In this document: positions 24,310 through 33,763 of the stretch, piece after piece
How positions within the stretch are numbered: position 1 is the first letter of the stretch
Layout of the letters: every line of letters begins with the position of its first letter
Assembly (NCBI GenBank): GCA_913776045.1
Contig: CAJYOI010000055.1
Coordinates: forward strand, 1 to 64,000
Length of the DNA stretch: 64,000 nt
Direction: 5' to 3'
DNA from: an uncultured Sphingomonas sp.
GTDB lineage: Bacteria > Pseudomonadota > Alphaproteobacteria > Sphingomonadales > Sphingomonadaceae
Made by a program: the position numbers and the translations under genes
The notes under the pieces: model-generated
Told to the model about the DNA's origin: nothing
What the model saw: the letters and a program-made list of their open reading frames with translations, nothing else
The model's database searches: none

Positions 24310-24621
24310 AGGGTAGGTCCTTTCCGGTTAAGCCTCTGGGAAGCGATGACCGGCCGTTTGATGCGCTAAAAGCGCCGGCGGGCACCGGGTTATGTGCTTC
24401 CCATGCGGGGTTGAGGCGGCGCGCTTAGTCGAAATCCGCCGGACACGCAAGTGCGCAAATTGGAACAAAAAGAGATTGACACCCGGAACGTTGGCAGAAC
24501 ATAACAGCACCACCGCTCGAACAGAGCGCATGTTCCAGCTGTTCTGGAACAACATATGTGGTCAAGCGTCTGGATTCATTGAGTTTCGGGTCAACGAAGC
24601 TCGGCAGGGAGCCCAAGGGTG
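24310..24621. other. Divergent intergenic region with dense GTTC/GAAC motifs
   Basis: This 312-bp stretch separates rpsB (leftward) from the small membrane protein gene (rightward). It holds the LexA-type box listed next and further half-sites: GAAC 24519-24522, GTTC 24532-24535, GTTC 24541-24544, GAAC 24547-24550, the middle two spaced by 5 rather than 7. TTGACC on the minus strand near 24566 may be a -35 for rpsB. No RNA gene is recognised. Confidence 0.55.
24476..24504 (+). promoter_or_regulatory. Promoter with alphaproteobacterial LexA (SOS) box
   Basis: TTGACA (24476-24481) and ACATAA (24499-24504) are 17 bases apart. The spacer and -10 carry GAAC-N7-GAAC (24486-24489 and 24497-24500), the direct-repeat operator of alphaproteobacterial LexA, so repressor would block the promoter. 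The same arrangement, on the opposite strand, is found before recA in this window. It points at the gene starting at 24622. Confidence 0.6.
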
Positions 24622-24849
24622 ATGGCAATTCTCTCATACGCAATGTTCGCCGCGGCCTTCGTGGCGTCGGTCTGGACGATCTGGGCGACCATTGCGCCGC
24701 AATTTTCGCGCATCGTCGATCTTCTGACCAACGGCCCTGTCGCGACCCCGACCCTGCCCGCACCGGTTCCAGCGCGCAGCAACCTGCGCAACGTCAGGGT
24801 GCAGGGCGTGGCGGCGTCGCCGCGATCGCCGCAGCGCGCTGTCGCCTGA
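24622..24849 (+). CDS. Small single-pass membrane protein, candidate SOS-induced
   Basis: The 75-residue product starts MAILSYAMFAAAFVASVWTI, one strong membrane helix (about residues 3-27), then a short amphipathic stretch (APQFSRIVDLL) and a proline-rich, basic, probably disordered tail. ATG 24622 (or GTG 24619) lies 118 bases after the promoter that contains a LexA-type box. Caulobacter makes small SOS-induced membrane proteins that halt division (SidA, DidA); those share this topology class, but no sequence homology is claimed. The last 56 bases overlap the 3' end of pssA, read from the other strand. Confidence 0.6.
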   Translation: MAILSYAMFAAAFVASVWTIWATIAPQFSRIVDLLTNGPVATPTLPAPVPARSNLRNVRVQGVAASPRSPQRAVA

Positions 24850-25627
24850 TCTTCGCATACGACCGGACGCTGAACGGCAGCGTCAGCAGGTAGAGGAAGG
24901 TCACGACGCTCAGCGTCTGCCACGGGGCGGAGATGATTGCAGCCCCGACTGCGACGACCACCACGATCGCTTCGAATCTTATGTTTCGGCGCAGCTTCAG
25001 CGACGACCAGCTATAGGTCGCAAAGCTCGACACCATCAACACCGCGATCAGCGCGATCCACGGCGCCATCAACCACGGCGAGCGCAGCCACGGTTCGCCG
25101 GTTACGAACCACAGATACATCGGCAGTAATGCAAGGGCGGCACCGGCAGGGGCCGGCACGCCAGTGAGGAATCCCGCCGATTTGTGCGGCTGATCTGCGA
25201 CATCGATGCGGGCGTTGAACCGTGCGAGACGAAGCGCTGCGAACACCGCATAGACGAGCGCGCAGATCCAGCCGATCCGCGGCTCGGCCTGAAGCGACCA
25301 GAGGTAGATGACGATCGCCGGCGTCACACCGAAGTCGATCGCGTCGGCGAGCGAATCGAGTTCGGCACCGAACCGGCTCTCGCCGCGCAGCATCCGCGCG
25401 ATCCGTCCGTCGATGCCATCCAATGCGGCGGCGACCATGATGAAGACGACCGAACGCTCCCAGTCGCCGCCGATCGCATAGCGTATCGCGGTCAGGCCGG
25501 CGCAGAGCGCCAGCGCGGTGATGGCGTTCGGCACGAACGCTCGCAGCGGAATGCCGCGATCGGCACGATCCGATCGGTCACGGCGTCTCAAACCAAAGCG
25601 CGGCTCGCGGATTGTATCATTGGGCAA
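24794..25627 (-). CDS. pssA: CDP-diacylglycerol-serine O-phosphatidyltransferase
   Basis: PssA makes phosphatidylserine from CDP-diacylglycerol and serine at the inner membrane; Psd, encoded just upstream, turns it into phosphatidylethanolamine. The CDP-alcohol phosphotransferase motif [11 protein letters not shown] followed by GxxxDxxxD ([15 protein letters not shown]) is complete, within 7-8 membrane segments. No ATG fits; TTG 25627, overlapping the psd stop by 11 bases, is the likely start, giving 277 residues. Confidence 0.92.
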   Translation of the reverse strand: MPNDTIREPRFGLRRRDRSDRADRGIPLRAFVPNAITALALCAGLTAIRYAIGGDWERSVVFIMVAAALDGIDGRIARMLRGESRFGAELDSLADAIDFGVTPAIVIYLWSLQAEPRIGWICALVYAVFAALRLARFNARIDVADQPHKSAGFLTGVPAPAGAALALLPMYLWFVTGEPWLRSPWLMAPWIALIAVLMVSSFATYSWSSLKLRRNIRFEAIVVVVAVGAAIISAPWQTLSVVTFLYLLTLPFSVRSYAKIRRQRAAAIAATPPRPAP

Positions 25628-26363
25628 CGCCAATCGCTTTCTGACCGCCGACGCGGCCGATAATCGTCTCACCAGCAACCGCACGCTGGCCGAGCGCCAC
25701 CTGCGGTTCGCAGCCGTCGGGCAGGTACACGTCGACGCGGCTGCCGAAGCGGATCAGGCCGATCCGCTGGCCCGCCGCGACGATGTCGCCGACCTTGGCG
25801 AATGTCATGATTCGCCGCGCGACCAACCCGGCGATCTGGGTGAAGCCGACCTTCGCCCCGTCCGCGCCTTCGACGATGAAGTGCTGCCGTTCGTTCTCGT
25901 CCGACGCCTTGTCGAGATCGGCATTCAGAAACTTGCCCGAAATATAGACGACCTGCCGCACCGTGCCCGAGATCGGCGTACGGTTGATGTGCACGTCGAA
26001 CACCGACATGAAGATCGACACGCGCACCAAGGGCGCGTCCCCCAGACCCTGCGGCCCGGCGAGTTCGCGCGGCACCGGCACGCGTTCGATCATCGTGACC
26101 AAGCCATCGGCGGGCGAAACGATCAGCCCCTCCCCCTGCGGCGTCGTGCGGATCGGATCGCGGAAGAACGCAGCAACCCAGATCGTCAGGCCGATGAACG
26201 GCCACGCCCAGAACCACCCCCCCAGCCATAGCGCCAGCAGCGCAAGGCCGCCCGCGATCACGGTATATTTGCGCCCTTCCGAGTGAACGCTGGGAAAACG
26301 CCACTTGACGGTCGTCATAATGGACAGGCCGCCGGGGCCTTCGGGCTTGCGAAGCGAAGTCAT
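25617..26363 (-). CDS. psd: Phosphatidylserine decarboxylase proenzyme
   Basis: Psd cleaves itself at a Gly-Ser bond to form a pyruvoyl group and decarboxylates phosphatidylserine. Residues about 20-55 carry two membrane-associated segments ([18 protein letters not shown]). The family blocks [29 protein letters not shown] and the cleavage site [13 protein letters not shown] are clear; it belongs to the short (about 230-250 aa) type. ATG 26363 is used; ATG 26318 is an alternative. It is translationally coupled to pssA. Confidence 0.93.
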   Translation of the reverse strand: MTSLRKPEGPGGLSIMTTVKWRFPSVHSEGRKYTVIAGGLALLALWLGGWFWAWPFIGLTIWVAAFFRDPIRTTPQGEGLIVSPADGLVTMIERVPVPRELAGPQGLGDAPLVRVSIFMSVFDVHINRTPISGTVRQVVYISGKFLNADLDKASDENERQHFIVEGADGAKVGFTQIAGLVARRIMTFAKVGDIVAAGQRIGLIRFGSRVDVYLPDGCEPQVALGQRAVAGETIIGRVGGQKAIGVAQ

Positions 26364-26441
26364 TACGGATGGACTAGACGCGGTGGCATAGCGTGACAAC
26401 GACGGATGCGGTGCGAACGATCCTTCACCGCGTCGCGCGGG

Positions 26442-27119
26442 TCAGACGCCTGTCCATTCCAGGCCGGCTGACAGATCGGCATTCGCGAAGTCGACCTGCA
26501 GCACCCGGCGCCGCGTCGGCGTCACCGCAGCCTCCGACGCGTGCAGAATCGGCGTCGCGTACATCCACACGTCGCCCGCTTCGGCAATGCATCGATACAC
26601 GGCGCTCGCTCGCGCGGTGGCTTCGACCTCGGCAACAGGTATGCGACCAAGACGGTGCGACCCCAGCGCGATCAGAAGCGGCGCATTGGTGTCCGGCACA
26701 TCGTCGAGGTGGACACGCAGCGTGACCATGCGTGCGAGAATATCGAACGGCGGTTCGACATGATGCAGACCGGACTTGGTGGTCCACGGGCCGAAGCCTG
26801 GGACATCCGCGCGATCACGCACGCAGATCGTGCGATCCTGGTGTCAACCGAGCGACCAATTCGCCGCCGCGGACTTGTCGAACAGAATTGCCCGAACCGC
26901 CCGAGTACCGGGACCTAGGACGGTTGCCGCGAGTAACCCGATCGCGCCCTTGGTTTCGAGAAAGGGCCGGAGTGCCGCGATCCCCTGAGGCCGCACGCCC
27001 GCGCGATCCACCGGGACAGCCGAAGCCACCGCGCAGAGGGCGGACAGGTCCGCCAGGGCGGCACCGCGGCGACGCTCGGCGCCGTCCCGTACCAACGTCG
27101 GTAAACAGCTGTTCCCCAT
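26442..27119 (-). pseudogene. Phytanoyl-CoA dioxygenase-like gene interrupted by TGA
   Basis: The frame from ATG 27119 to 26442 encodes a PhyH-like Fe(II)/2-oxoglutarate oxygenase of about 225 codons, but codon 92 is TGA (26844-26846). Related proteins as I know them read ...W(A/S)LGWHQDRT..., so the stop replaces a tryptophan just before the iron-binding HQD (HxD). After it the frame continues without shift: HQDRTICVRDR, FGPWTTKSGLHHVEPPFDI, and HASE with RRRVLQVDFA near the end, including the last His. All parts are preserved, so the lesion is recent or a sequencing error. Without readthrough, neither half would be active. Confidence 0.75.
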
Positions 27120-27233
27120 CCAACCAGCTAAGCCCGAGCGGCGCGAACGGCAATGATCCTTTCGCCACGGTTGATCCCCGCCGCCCCCTCCCCTAGACGC
27201 GCCTCAAACCCTCGTTTGAAGGACGAAAAGAGC

Positions 27234-28457
27234 ATGGCGAAGATCAAGGTGAAGACGCCCGTCGTGGAGATCGACGGCGACGAAATGACGCGGATCATCT
27301 GGGAATGGATCCGTGAGCGCCTGATCAAGCCGTACCTCGACATCGACCTGAAGTACTATGACCTCTCGGTCGAGAAGCGCGACGAGACCAACGACCAGAT
27401 CACGATCGATTCGGCCAATGCGATCAAGCAGTACGGCGTCGGCGTGAAGTGCGCGACGATCACCCCGGACGAAGCGCGCGTCGAGGAATTTGGCCTCAAG
27501 GAAATGTGGAAGTCGCCCAACGGCACGATCCGCAACATTCTGGGCGGCGTCGTCTTTCGCGAACCGATCGTCATCAGCAACGTTCCGCGCCTGATCCCGG
27601 GCTGGACCAAGCCGATCGTCGTCGGCCGTCACGCGTTCGGCGACCAGTATCGCGCGACCGACTTCAAGGTGCCGGGTGCGGGCAAGCTGCGCATGGTCTG
27701 GGAAGGCGAGAACGGCGAGAAGATCGACAAGGAAGTGTTCAACTTCCCCGCGGCCGGCGTCGCGATGGGGATGTACAACCTCGACGACTCGATCCGCGAC
27801 TTCGCGCGTGCGTCGTTCAACTACGGTCTGAACCTGAAGTGGCCGGTGTATCTGTCGACCAAAAACACGATCCTGAAGGCCTATGACGGCCGCTTCAAGG
27901 ACCTGTTCCAGGAAGTGTTCGACACCGAAGGCTTCGCCGAAAAGTTCAAGGAAGCGGGCATCGTCTACGAACACCGCCTGATCGACGACATGGTCGCCTC
28001 GGCGCTCAAGTGGAGCGGCGAGTTCGTTTGGGCGTGCAAGAACTATGACGGCGACGTCCAGTCGGACCAGGTCGCGCAAGGGTTCGGCTCGCTCGGTCTG
28101 ATGACCTCGGTCCTACTCTCGCCCGACGGCAAGACCGTCGAGGCGGAGGCCGCGCACGGCACCGTGACGCGCCACTATCGCCAGCACCAGCAGGGCAAGG
28201 CGACGTCGACCAACCCGATCGCGTCGATCTTCGCCTGGACCGGCGGCCTGAAGTTCCGTGGCAAGTTCGATGACACGCCCGACGTCACCCGCTTCGCCGA
28301 GACGCTGGAGCAGGTCTGCATCGAAACGGTCGAAAGCGGCCAGATGACCAAGGACCTTGCCATCCTGATCGGCCCGGACCAGCCGTGGATGACCACCGAG
28401 CAGTTCTTCGAGGCCGTCCGCCAGAACCTCGAAACGAAGATGGCGGCTTGGCAGTAA
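27234..28457 (+). CDS. icd: NADP-dependent isocitrate dehydrogenase
   Basis: This is the 407-residue, mitochondrial/cytosolic-like type of NADP-IDH common in alphaproteobacteria; it makes 2-oxoglutarate in the TCA cycle. Start [20 protein letters not shown]; substrate-site segments [12 protein letters not shown] and [13 protein letters not shown]; the metal/nicotinamide block [20 protein letters not shown] and the signature [20 protein letters not shown]. It is monocistronic, with its own terminator 25 bases past the stop. Confidence 0.96.
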   Translation: MAKIKVKTPVVEIDGDEMTRIIWEWIRERLIKPYLDIDLKYYDLSVEKRDETNDQITIDSANAIKQYGVGVKCATITPDEARVEEFGLKEMWKSPNGTIRNILGGVVFREPIVISNVPRLIPGWTKPIVVGRHAFGDQYRATDFKVPGAGKLRMVWEGENGEKIDKEVFNFPAAGVAMGMYNLDDSIRDFARASFNYGLNLKWPVYLSTKNTILKAYDGRFKDLFQEVFDTEGFAEKFKEAGIVYEHRLIDDMVASALKWSGEFVWACKNYDGDVQSDQVAQGFGSLGLMTSVLLSPDGKTVEAEAAHGTVTRHYRQHQQGKATSTNPIASIFAWTGGLKFRGKFDDTPDVTRFAETLEQVCIETVESGQMTKDLAILIGPDQPWMTTEQFFEAVRQNLETKMAAWQ

Positions 28458-28481
28458 GCCGGTCGCGCCGACTTCGGTGAC

Positions 28482-28518
28482 AAAAAGCCCCGGTCGCCCA
28501 GTGCGGCCGGGGCTTTTT
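28482..28518 (+). terminator. Rho-independent terminator after icd
   Basis: A stem AAAAAGCCCCGG/CCGGGGCTTTTT with a 13-base loop, ending in a T-run. A-rich on the other side, so it could work in both directions. Confidence 0.88.
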
Positions 28519-28596
28519 GCATGATCCGTGTCGCGATGCGGCAAAGATGGCCTCAATGCGGGTGACAGGCGTAACAATCACTGCCTAAAGTTCGGC

Positions 28597-30369
28597 ATGG
28601 CGCTTAACCTCGGCAATCATCAGTTTTCGGACGCTCTCGTCATCCTCGGTGCCGCGGGCATCGTCATCCCGGCCTTCGCGCGGTTCCGCATCAGCCCGGT
28701 GATCGGGTTCATCCTGGTCGGTATCCTCGTCGGACCTGCCGGACTGAGCACGATGCTGCCGCAGGCGCCGTGGCTCTATTACGTCACGATTAGCGATCCT
28801 GAATCGATCGAGCCGTTCGCCGAACTCGGCATCATCCTGCTGCTATTCTCGATCGGACTCGAGCTGTCGTTCAAGCGCCTGTGGACGATGCGACGGCTGG
28901 TGTTCGGGCTGGGAGCGTTCGAGTTGCTGGTGGCGGCGGCGATCATCGCTGCGGGGCTGCATGTGTTGGGACAGGCCTGGTCGGGGTCGATCGGGTTAGG
29001 ACTTGCACTGGCGTTGTCCTCGACCGCCCTCGTCCTCCCACTCGTCGGCGCCGCGAGCCAGGTCGGGCGGCCGGCATTCGCGATGCTGTTGTTCGAGGAC
29101 CTGGCGCTCGTCCCGATCATCTTCGCGCTGGGGGCGATGGCGCCGACGGCGGGCAGCGATGGCTGGGCGAATCTCGGTACCGTCGCTATCCGCGGAGCGA
29201 TTGCGGTGGCGGCGCTGTACGTCGCCGGTCGCTTCTTCCTGCCGCGGCTGTTCGCCCAGGCCGCGAGGACGAAGAACCCGGAGCTATTCCTCGCCGCCAG
29301 CCTTCTCGTCGTCATCGTCGCCAGTCTCATCACAACCGCCGCCGGCCTCTCGCCGATCGTCGGTGCGCTACTCGCGGGTCTGCTGATCGCGGAAACCGAG
29401 TATCGCGAAGAGGTCGAAGTGATGACCGAGCCGTTCAAGGGACTCGCGCTCGGCGTGTTCCTGCTGACGGTCGGCATGCAGCTCGATCTGCGGCTCATCA
29501 TGGCGAACTGGCCGTCGCTTCTCGCGGCGATCGTCGGCGTCATGGCGGTCAAGATCGTCGTCACGACCGGCGTGCTCAAGTTTACCGGCACCCGCACCGG
29601 CACCGCCGCAGAGACGGGGGTGCTGATGTCTAGCCCGTCGGAAACCACGCTGATCGTGCTCGGCGTCGCGACGCAGGCGGCGCTCATTCAGCCCTCGACC
29701 GCGGCGTTCTGGACGACGGTCACCGCGATCGGCCTGACGATCACGCCCCTACTCGCAAAGGCGGGCCAAGGCATCGCCCGGCGAATCGACCGGCAGGAAC
29801 GGCTTGCCGACCCGGAAGTCGATGCCGACCGCCCCGGCACCGTCATCATCGGCTTCGGACGCGTCGGACGGACCGTGGCCGATATGCTGCGCGTCCACAG
29901 CAAGCCCTTCGTCGCGGTCGATGCCGACATCGACGGGGTGAATGCGGCGCGCAAGGACGGCTACCCGGTCATCTTCGGCGACGTCGCGCGCTCCGAAATG
30001 GTGGACAGGCTGCGGCTGGGCCACGCCGACGCGCTGATCCTGACGATGGACGATCCCGTGCTGACCGTCAGCCTAGCGCGGCGCGTGCGGGCGTGGGTGC
30101 CGAACCTGCCGATCATCGCCCGTGCCCGCGATGCGGCGCATGCCGCCGAACTTTACAGGGCCGGCGTCACCGACGCCGTGCCCGAGACGCTCGAAAGCTC
30201 GCTCCAGCTGTCGGAAGCCGTGCTGGTCGACATCGGCGTGGCGATGGGGCCGGTGATCGCCTCGATCCACGAGAAGCGCGATGAGATGCGCCAGCAAATC
30301 AAGGCCGCCGCCGATCTGGACCGCGAACCGCGCATCCGCCGCGTTCGGCGCACAGGTGAGCTTGGCTGA
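28597..30369 (+). CDS. Monovalent cation:proton antiporter-2 (Kef-type)
   Basis: The N-terminal 390 residues are a CPA2 sodium/proton exchanger domain with about 12-13 membrane helices (FRISPVIGFILVGILVGPAG near the start, LGIILLLFSIGLELSFKRLW next). Residues about 410-530 form a TrkA-N/RCK domain (GTVIIGFGRVGRTVADMLRV, the NAD-binding GxGxxG). This fits KefB/KefC-like K+/H+ antiporters that protect against electrophiles and pH stress. ATG 28597 gives 590 residues. No KefF/KefG partner gene is adjacent. Confidence 0.88.
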   Translation: MALNLGNHQFSDALVILGAAGIVIPAFARFRISPVIGFILVGILVGPAGLSTMLPQAPWLYYVTISDPESIEPFAELGIILLLFSIGLELSFKRLWTMRRLVFGLGAFELLVAAAIIAAGLHVLGQAWSGSIGLGLALALSSTALVLPLVGAASQVGRPAFAMLLFEDLALVPIIFALGAMAPTAGSDGWANLGTVAIRGAIAVAALYVAGRFFLPRLFAQAARTKNPELFLAASLLVVIVASLITTAAGLSPIVGALLAGLLIAETEYREEVEVMTEPFKGLALGVFLLTVGMQLDLRLIMANWPSLLAAIVGVMAVKIVVTTGVLKFTGTRTGTAAETGVLMSSPSETTLIVLGVATQAALIQPSTAAFWTTVTAIGLTITPLLAKAGQGIARRIDRQERLADPEVDADRPGTVIIGFGRVGRTVADMLRVHSKPFVAVDADIDGVNAARKDGYPVIFGDVARSEMVDRLRLGHADALILTMDDPVLTVSLARRVRAWVPNLPIIARARDAAHAAELYRAGVTDAVPETLESSLQLSEAVLVDIGVAMGPVIASIHEKRDEMRQQIKAAADLDREPRIRRVRRTGELG

Positions 30370-30458
30370 CGCTCGGTACAGTCGCAGTTCAGTCAGGAAA
30401 CCCTATCCAGTCCCGGATCGTTCCCCTTGCGATCCAACACCAAGACTGGAGAAGATCG

Positions 30459-31010
30459 ATGAAGTTTCTCGCGACCGCCCTGCTGATCGGCACTGCCGCG
30501 GCGCCGGCCGCGCTGGCTCAGACTGCGCCTGCGACGCCTGCAACACCCGCCCCCGCCGCCCAGACTGCGCCGCAAGGCCCGGCCGTAGGCGTGACCGTGA
30601 AGGACACCGCAAACGGCGACGTCGGCACGATCGAAGCGATCAACGGCGACCTGGCCGTCATCAACACCGGCACGAACAAGGTCAGCTATCCGCTGAACGC
30701 CATGACGCCGACCCCGACGGGTCCGATCATCGCGCTGACCAAGGCACAGCTCGACGCGAGCTTCGCCGAACAGCAGGCGAAGGCGGCGGCCGAGTTGCAG
30801 ACGCGCCTGGCCGCCGGCACCGAAGTGTTCGCTCGCGACGGATCGACCAAGCTCGGCACGATCAAGGCCGTCGACGCCGAATTCGTGACGCTGACGACGA
30901 CCGCCGGCAAGGACGTGCGCCTGCCCAAGGGCGGTTTTGCCACCGGCCGGGTCGGACTGGTTATCGGCATGACCGCGCCGGAATTCACCGCGGCGACTGC
31001 CGGGGCATAA
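30459..31010 (+). CDS. Periplasmic hypothetical protein, 183 aa
   Basis: A signal peptide (MKFLATALLIGTAAAPAALA, cleaved at ALA-QT) precedes an Ala/Pro/Thr linker. The mature part has two similar beta-rich repeats: VKDTANGDVGTIEAINGDLA (about 46-65) and FARDGSTKLGTIKAVDAEFV (about 123-142), the pattern of PRC-barrel-like domains. A small secreted protein of this make-up is common in sphingomonads; no function is known to me. It ends at a strong terminator. Confidence 0.75.
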   Translation: MKFLATALLIGTAAAPAALAQTAPATPATPAPAAQTAPQGPAVGVTVKDTANGDVGTIEAINGDLAVINTGTNKVSYPLNAMTPTPTGPIIALTKAQLDASFAEQQAKAAAELQTRLAAGTEVFARDGSTKLGTIKAVDAEFVTLTTTAGKDVRLPKGGFATGRVGLVIGMTAPEFTAATAGA

Positions 31011-31019
31011 CCATCAAGG

Positions 31020-31050
31020 CGCCCCTCCCCATCCGGGAGGGGCGTTTTTT
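31020..31050 (+). terminator. Rho-independent terminator
   Basis: Perfect 10-bp stem CGCCCCTCCC/GGGAGGGGCG (31020-31029 with 31035-31044) followed by six Ts. It ends the 30459 gene and touches the alaS stop on the opposite strand. Confidence 0.92.
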
Positions 31051-33692
31051 CATGCGGAGAGCGCGGTACGCACAGCGTCAAGCGCCGCGGCCGCATGGGC
31101 GCCATCCGGGCCACCGCCCTGCGCCATGTCCGGGCGACCGCCACCGCCCTGGCCGCCGACGGCGGCGACCGCAGCCTTCACCAGAACGACCGCGTTCAGC
31201 CGGTGCTTCAGGTCGTCGGTCACGCCGATCGCCACCGTTGCGCGGCCGTCGTTGACCGCGACTAGCGCAGCGACGCCCGACCCTATCCGCGCTTTTGCCT
31301 CGTCTACCGCGCTGCGCAGGCCCTTAGCTTCGAAGCCGTCGAGCACCTGACCGACGAAGGCGACACCGCCGATCGTCTCCGGTCCAGCCGCTTCCGCCGG
31401 GCCACCGCCGCCGAGCGCCAGCGCCTTCTTGGCCTCGGCCAGCTCGCGCTCCAGGCGACGCTTTTCCTCGACCAGGGTCGCGACACGCGCCGGCACTTCG
31501 TCGGGCGACGCCTTCAGCGCCGCCGCGGCTTCCTTCAACTTGTCATCGCGCGACTGAAGGTAACCACGGGCGGCCTCGCCCGTCAGCGCCTCGATGCGGC
31601 GAACGCCCGAGCTGACCGCGCTTTCGCCGACGATCTTGAGCAAACCGATTTCGCCGAGCGCGTTGACGTGCGTGCCGCCGCACAGCTCGACCGAATAGGT
31701 CTTGCCCCCGTCTTCGGTGCCCATCGACACGACGCGAACTTCGTCGCCGTACTTCTCGCCGAACAGCGCCATTGCGCCCATCGCGATCGCGTCGTCGGGC
31801 GTCATCAGGCGGGTCGTGACCGGCGTGTTCGCGCGGACCTGGGCATTGACCTTCGTCTCAACGTCGCTGAGTTCGGCCGGCGACATGCTGTTCGGGTGCG
31901 ACACGTCGAACCGCAGGCGGTCGGGCGACACCAGCGAGCCCTTCTGCGCGACATGGGTGCCCAGGCGCTGGCGCAGCGCTTCGTGCAGCAGATGCGTCGC
32001 CGAGTGGTTGGCGCGGATCTGCGCGCGGCGGGTGCGGTCGATGGCGAGCTTCACCATGTCGCCGACCTTCAGCGTGCCGTCGTCGATCGTCGCGACATGG
32101 CCGTGAAGCTTGCCGACATGCTTCTGCGTATCGGTGACGGTCGCCGTCACGCCGTCGCCGGTGATCGTCCCCGCGTCGCCGACTTGGCCGCCGCTTTCGG
32201 CGTAGAAGGGCGTCTGGTTGACCAGCACTTCGACGGTGTCCCCGGTTTCGGCGCTGTCGACGCGGGCGCCATCCTTGACGATGGCGATGACCTGGCCTTC
32301 GCCGACGTCATTGGCGTAGCCGGTGAATTCGGTGGTGCCTTCCTCGGCGATGTCGAACCAGACGTCGTCCGACGCCTTGGCGCCCGAACCCTTCCACGCC
32401 GCACGCGCCGCGGCCTTCTGCTCGGCCATTGCGGCGTCGAAACCGGCGCGATCGACCGCGATGCCCTGCGGGCGCAGCGCGTCCTCGGTCAGATCATAGG
32501 GAAAGCCGTATGTGTCGTAGAGCTTGAATGCGGTTTCGCCGGGTAGCGTGTCGCCCTCGCCCATCGTACCGGTCGCGTCGTCGAGCAGGCGCAAGCCATT
32601 TGCCAGCGTGCGGCGGAAGCGGGTTTCCTCCTGTAGCAGCGTCGCTTCGATCAGCGGCTGCGCGCGGACGAGTTCGGGATAGGCGCCGCCCATCTCGGCG
32701 ACCAGCGACGGCACCAGGCGGTGCATCAGCGGATCCTTGGCACCCAGCAGGTGGGCGTGGCGCATCGCGCGCCGCATGATGCGGCGAAGCACGTAACCGC
32801 GGCCCTCGTTCGCCGGCAGCACGCCGTCCGCGACCAGGAAGCCCGCCGAGCGCAGGTGATCGGCGATGACGCGATGGCTTGCCTGGGTGTCGCCCGTCGT
32901 GGCCGTGCCGGTCAGCGCGCCGCTTTCGGCGATCAGTGCCTTGAACGTGTCGGTGTCGTAATTGTCATGCACGCCCTGCAAGACGGCAGCGACGCGCTCC
33001 AGCCCCATGCCGGTGTCGATCGACGGGCGCGGCAGGTCACCGACGATCTCGTCCGCTTCCTGCACGAACTGCATGAAGACGAGGTTCCAGATCTCGACGA
33101 AGCGGTCGCCGTCTTCCTCCGCCGATCCCGGCGGACCGCCCCAGATATGGTCGCCGTGGTCGTAGAAGATCTCCGAACACGGTCCGCATGGCCCGTCCGA
33201 CCCCATCGCCCAGAAGTTATCCTTGGTCGGGATGCGGATGATGCGTTCTTCCGGCAGGCCGGCGATCTTCTTCCACAGATCGAACGCCTGATCGTCGGTG
33301 TGATAGACGGTCGCGGTCAGCTTGTCCGCCGGCAGCCCCCATTCCTTCGTCAGCAGCGTCCACGCATGGGTGATCGCCTGTTCCTTGAAATAATCGCCGA
33401 ACGAGAAGTTGCCGAGCATTTCGAAGAAGGTGTGGTGACGCGCGGTATAGCCGACATTGTCGAGATCATTATGCTTGCCGCCCGCGCGGACGCACTTCTG
33501 GCTCGACGTCGCGGTCGAATAGGGACGACTTTCGAGGCCGGTGAACACGTTCTTGAACGGCACCATGCCGGCGTTCACGAACATCAACGTCGGATCGTTC
33601 TGCGGAACGAGCGGCGCCGAGGGGACGATCTGGTGCCCGGTCTTGCCGAAATAATCGAGGAACGAGCGGCGGATGTCGTTGGTCGAGGTCAT
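31050..33692 (-). CDS. alaS: Alanyl-tRNA synthetase
   Basis: AlaRS, 880 residues. Domains in order: class II catalytic core ([20 protein letters not shown], then [20 protein letters not shown]), tRNA-recognition region, editing domain with the zinc-type motifs [13 protein letters not shown] and [16 protein letters not shown], and the glycine-rich C-Ala dimerisation domain. ATG 33692 gives the usual start [14 protein letters not shown]. It is read toward the terminator at 31020 and faces the TPR gene divergently over 71 bases. Confidence 0.97.
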   Translation of the reverse strand: MTSTNDIRRSFLDYFGKTGHQIVPSAPLVPQNDPTLMFVNAGMVPFKNVFTGLESRPYSTATSSQKCVRAGGKHNDLDNVGYTARHHTFFEMLGNFSFGDYFKEQAITHAWTLLTKEWGLPADKLTATVYHTDDQAFDLWKKIAGLPEERIIRIPTKDNFWAMGSDGPCGPCSEIFYDHGDHIWGGPPGSAEEDGDRFVEIWNLVFMQFVQEADEIVGDLPRPSIDTGMGLERVAAVLQGVHDNYDTDTFKALIAESGALTGTATTGDTQASHRVIADHLRSAGFLVADGVLPANEGRGYVLRRIMRRAMRHAHLLGAKDPLMHRLVPSLVAEMGGAYPELVRAQPLIEATLLQEETRFRRTLANGLRLLDDATGTMGEGDTLPGETAFKLYDTYGFPYDLTEDALRPQGIAVDRAGFDAAMAEQKAAARAAWKGSGAKASDDVWFDIAEEGTTEFTGYANDVGEGQVIAIVKDGARVDSAETGDTVEVLVNQTPFYAESGGQVGDAGTITGDGVTATVTDTQKHVGKLHGHVATIDDGTLKVGDMVKLAIDRTRRAQIRANHSATHLLHEALRQRLGTHVAQKGSLVSPDRLRFDVSHPNSMSPAELSDVETKVNAQVRANTPVTTRLMTPDDAIAMGAMALFGEKYGDEVRVVSMGTEDGGKTYSVELCGGTHVNALGEIGLLKIVGESAVSSGVRRIEALTGEAARGYLQSRDDKLKEAAAALKASPDEVPARVATLVEEKRRLERELAEAKKALALGGGGPAEAAGPETIGGVAFVGQVLDGFEAKGLRSAVDEAKARIGSGVAALVAVNDGRATVAIGVTDDLKHRLNAVVLVKAAVAAVGGQGGGGRPDMAQGGGPDGAHAAAALDAVRTALSA

Positions 33693-33763
33693 GGGGTGGC
33701 GACTTAGGCGAGGCGCGGGCTGCACTCAAGCGCCCGAACGTGGTAGTGTCGGGACGAACGGCG

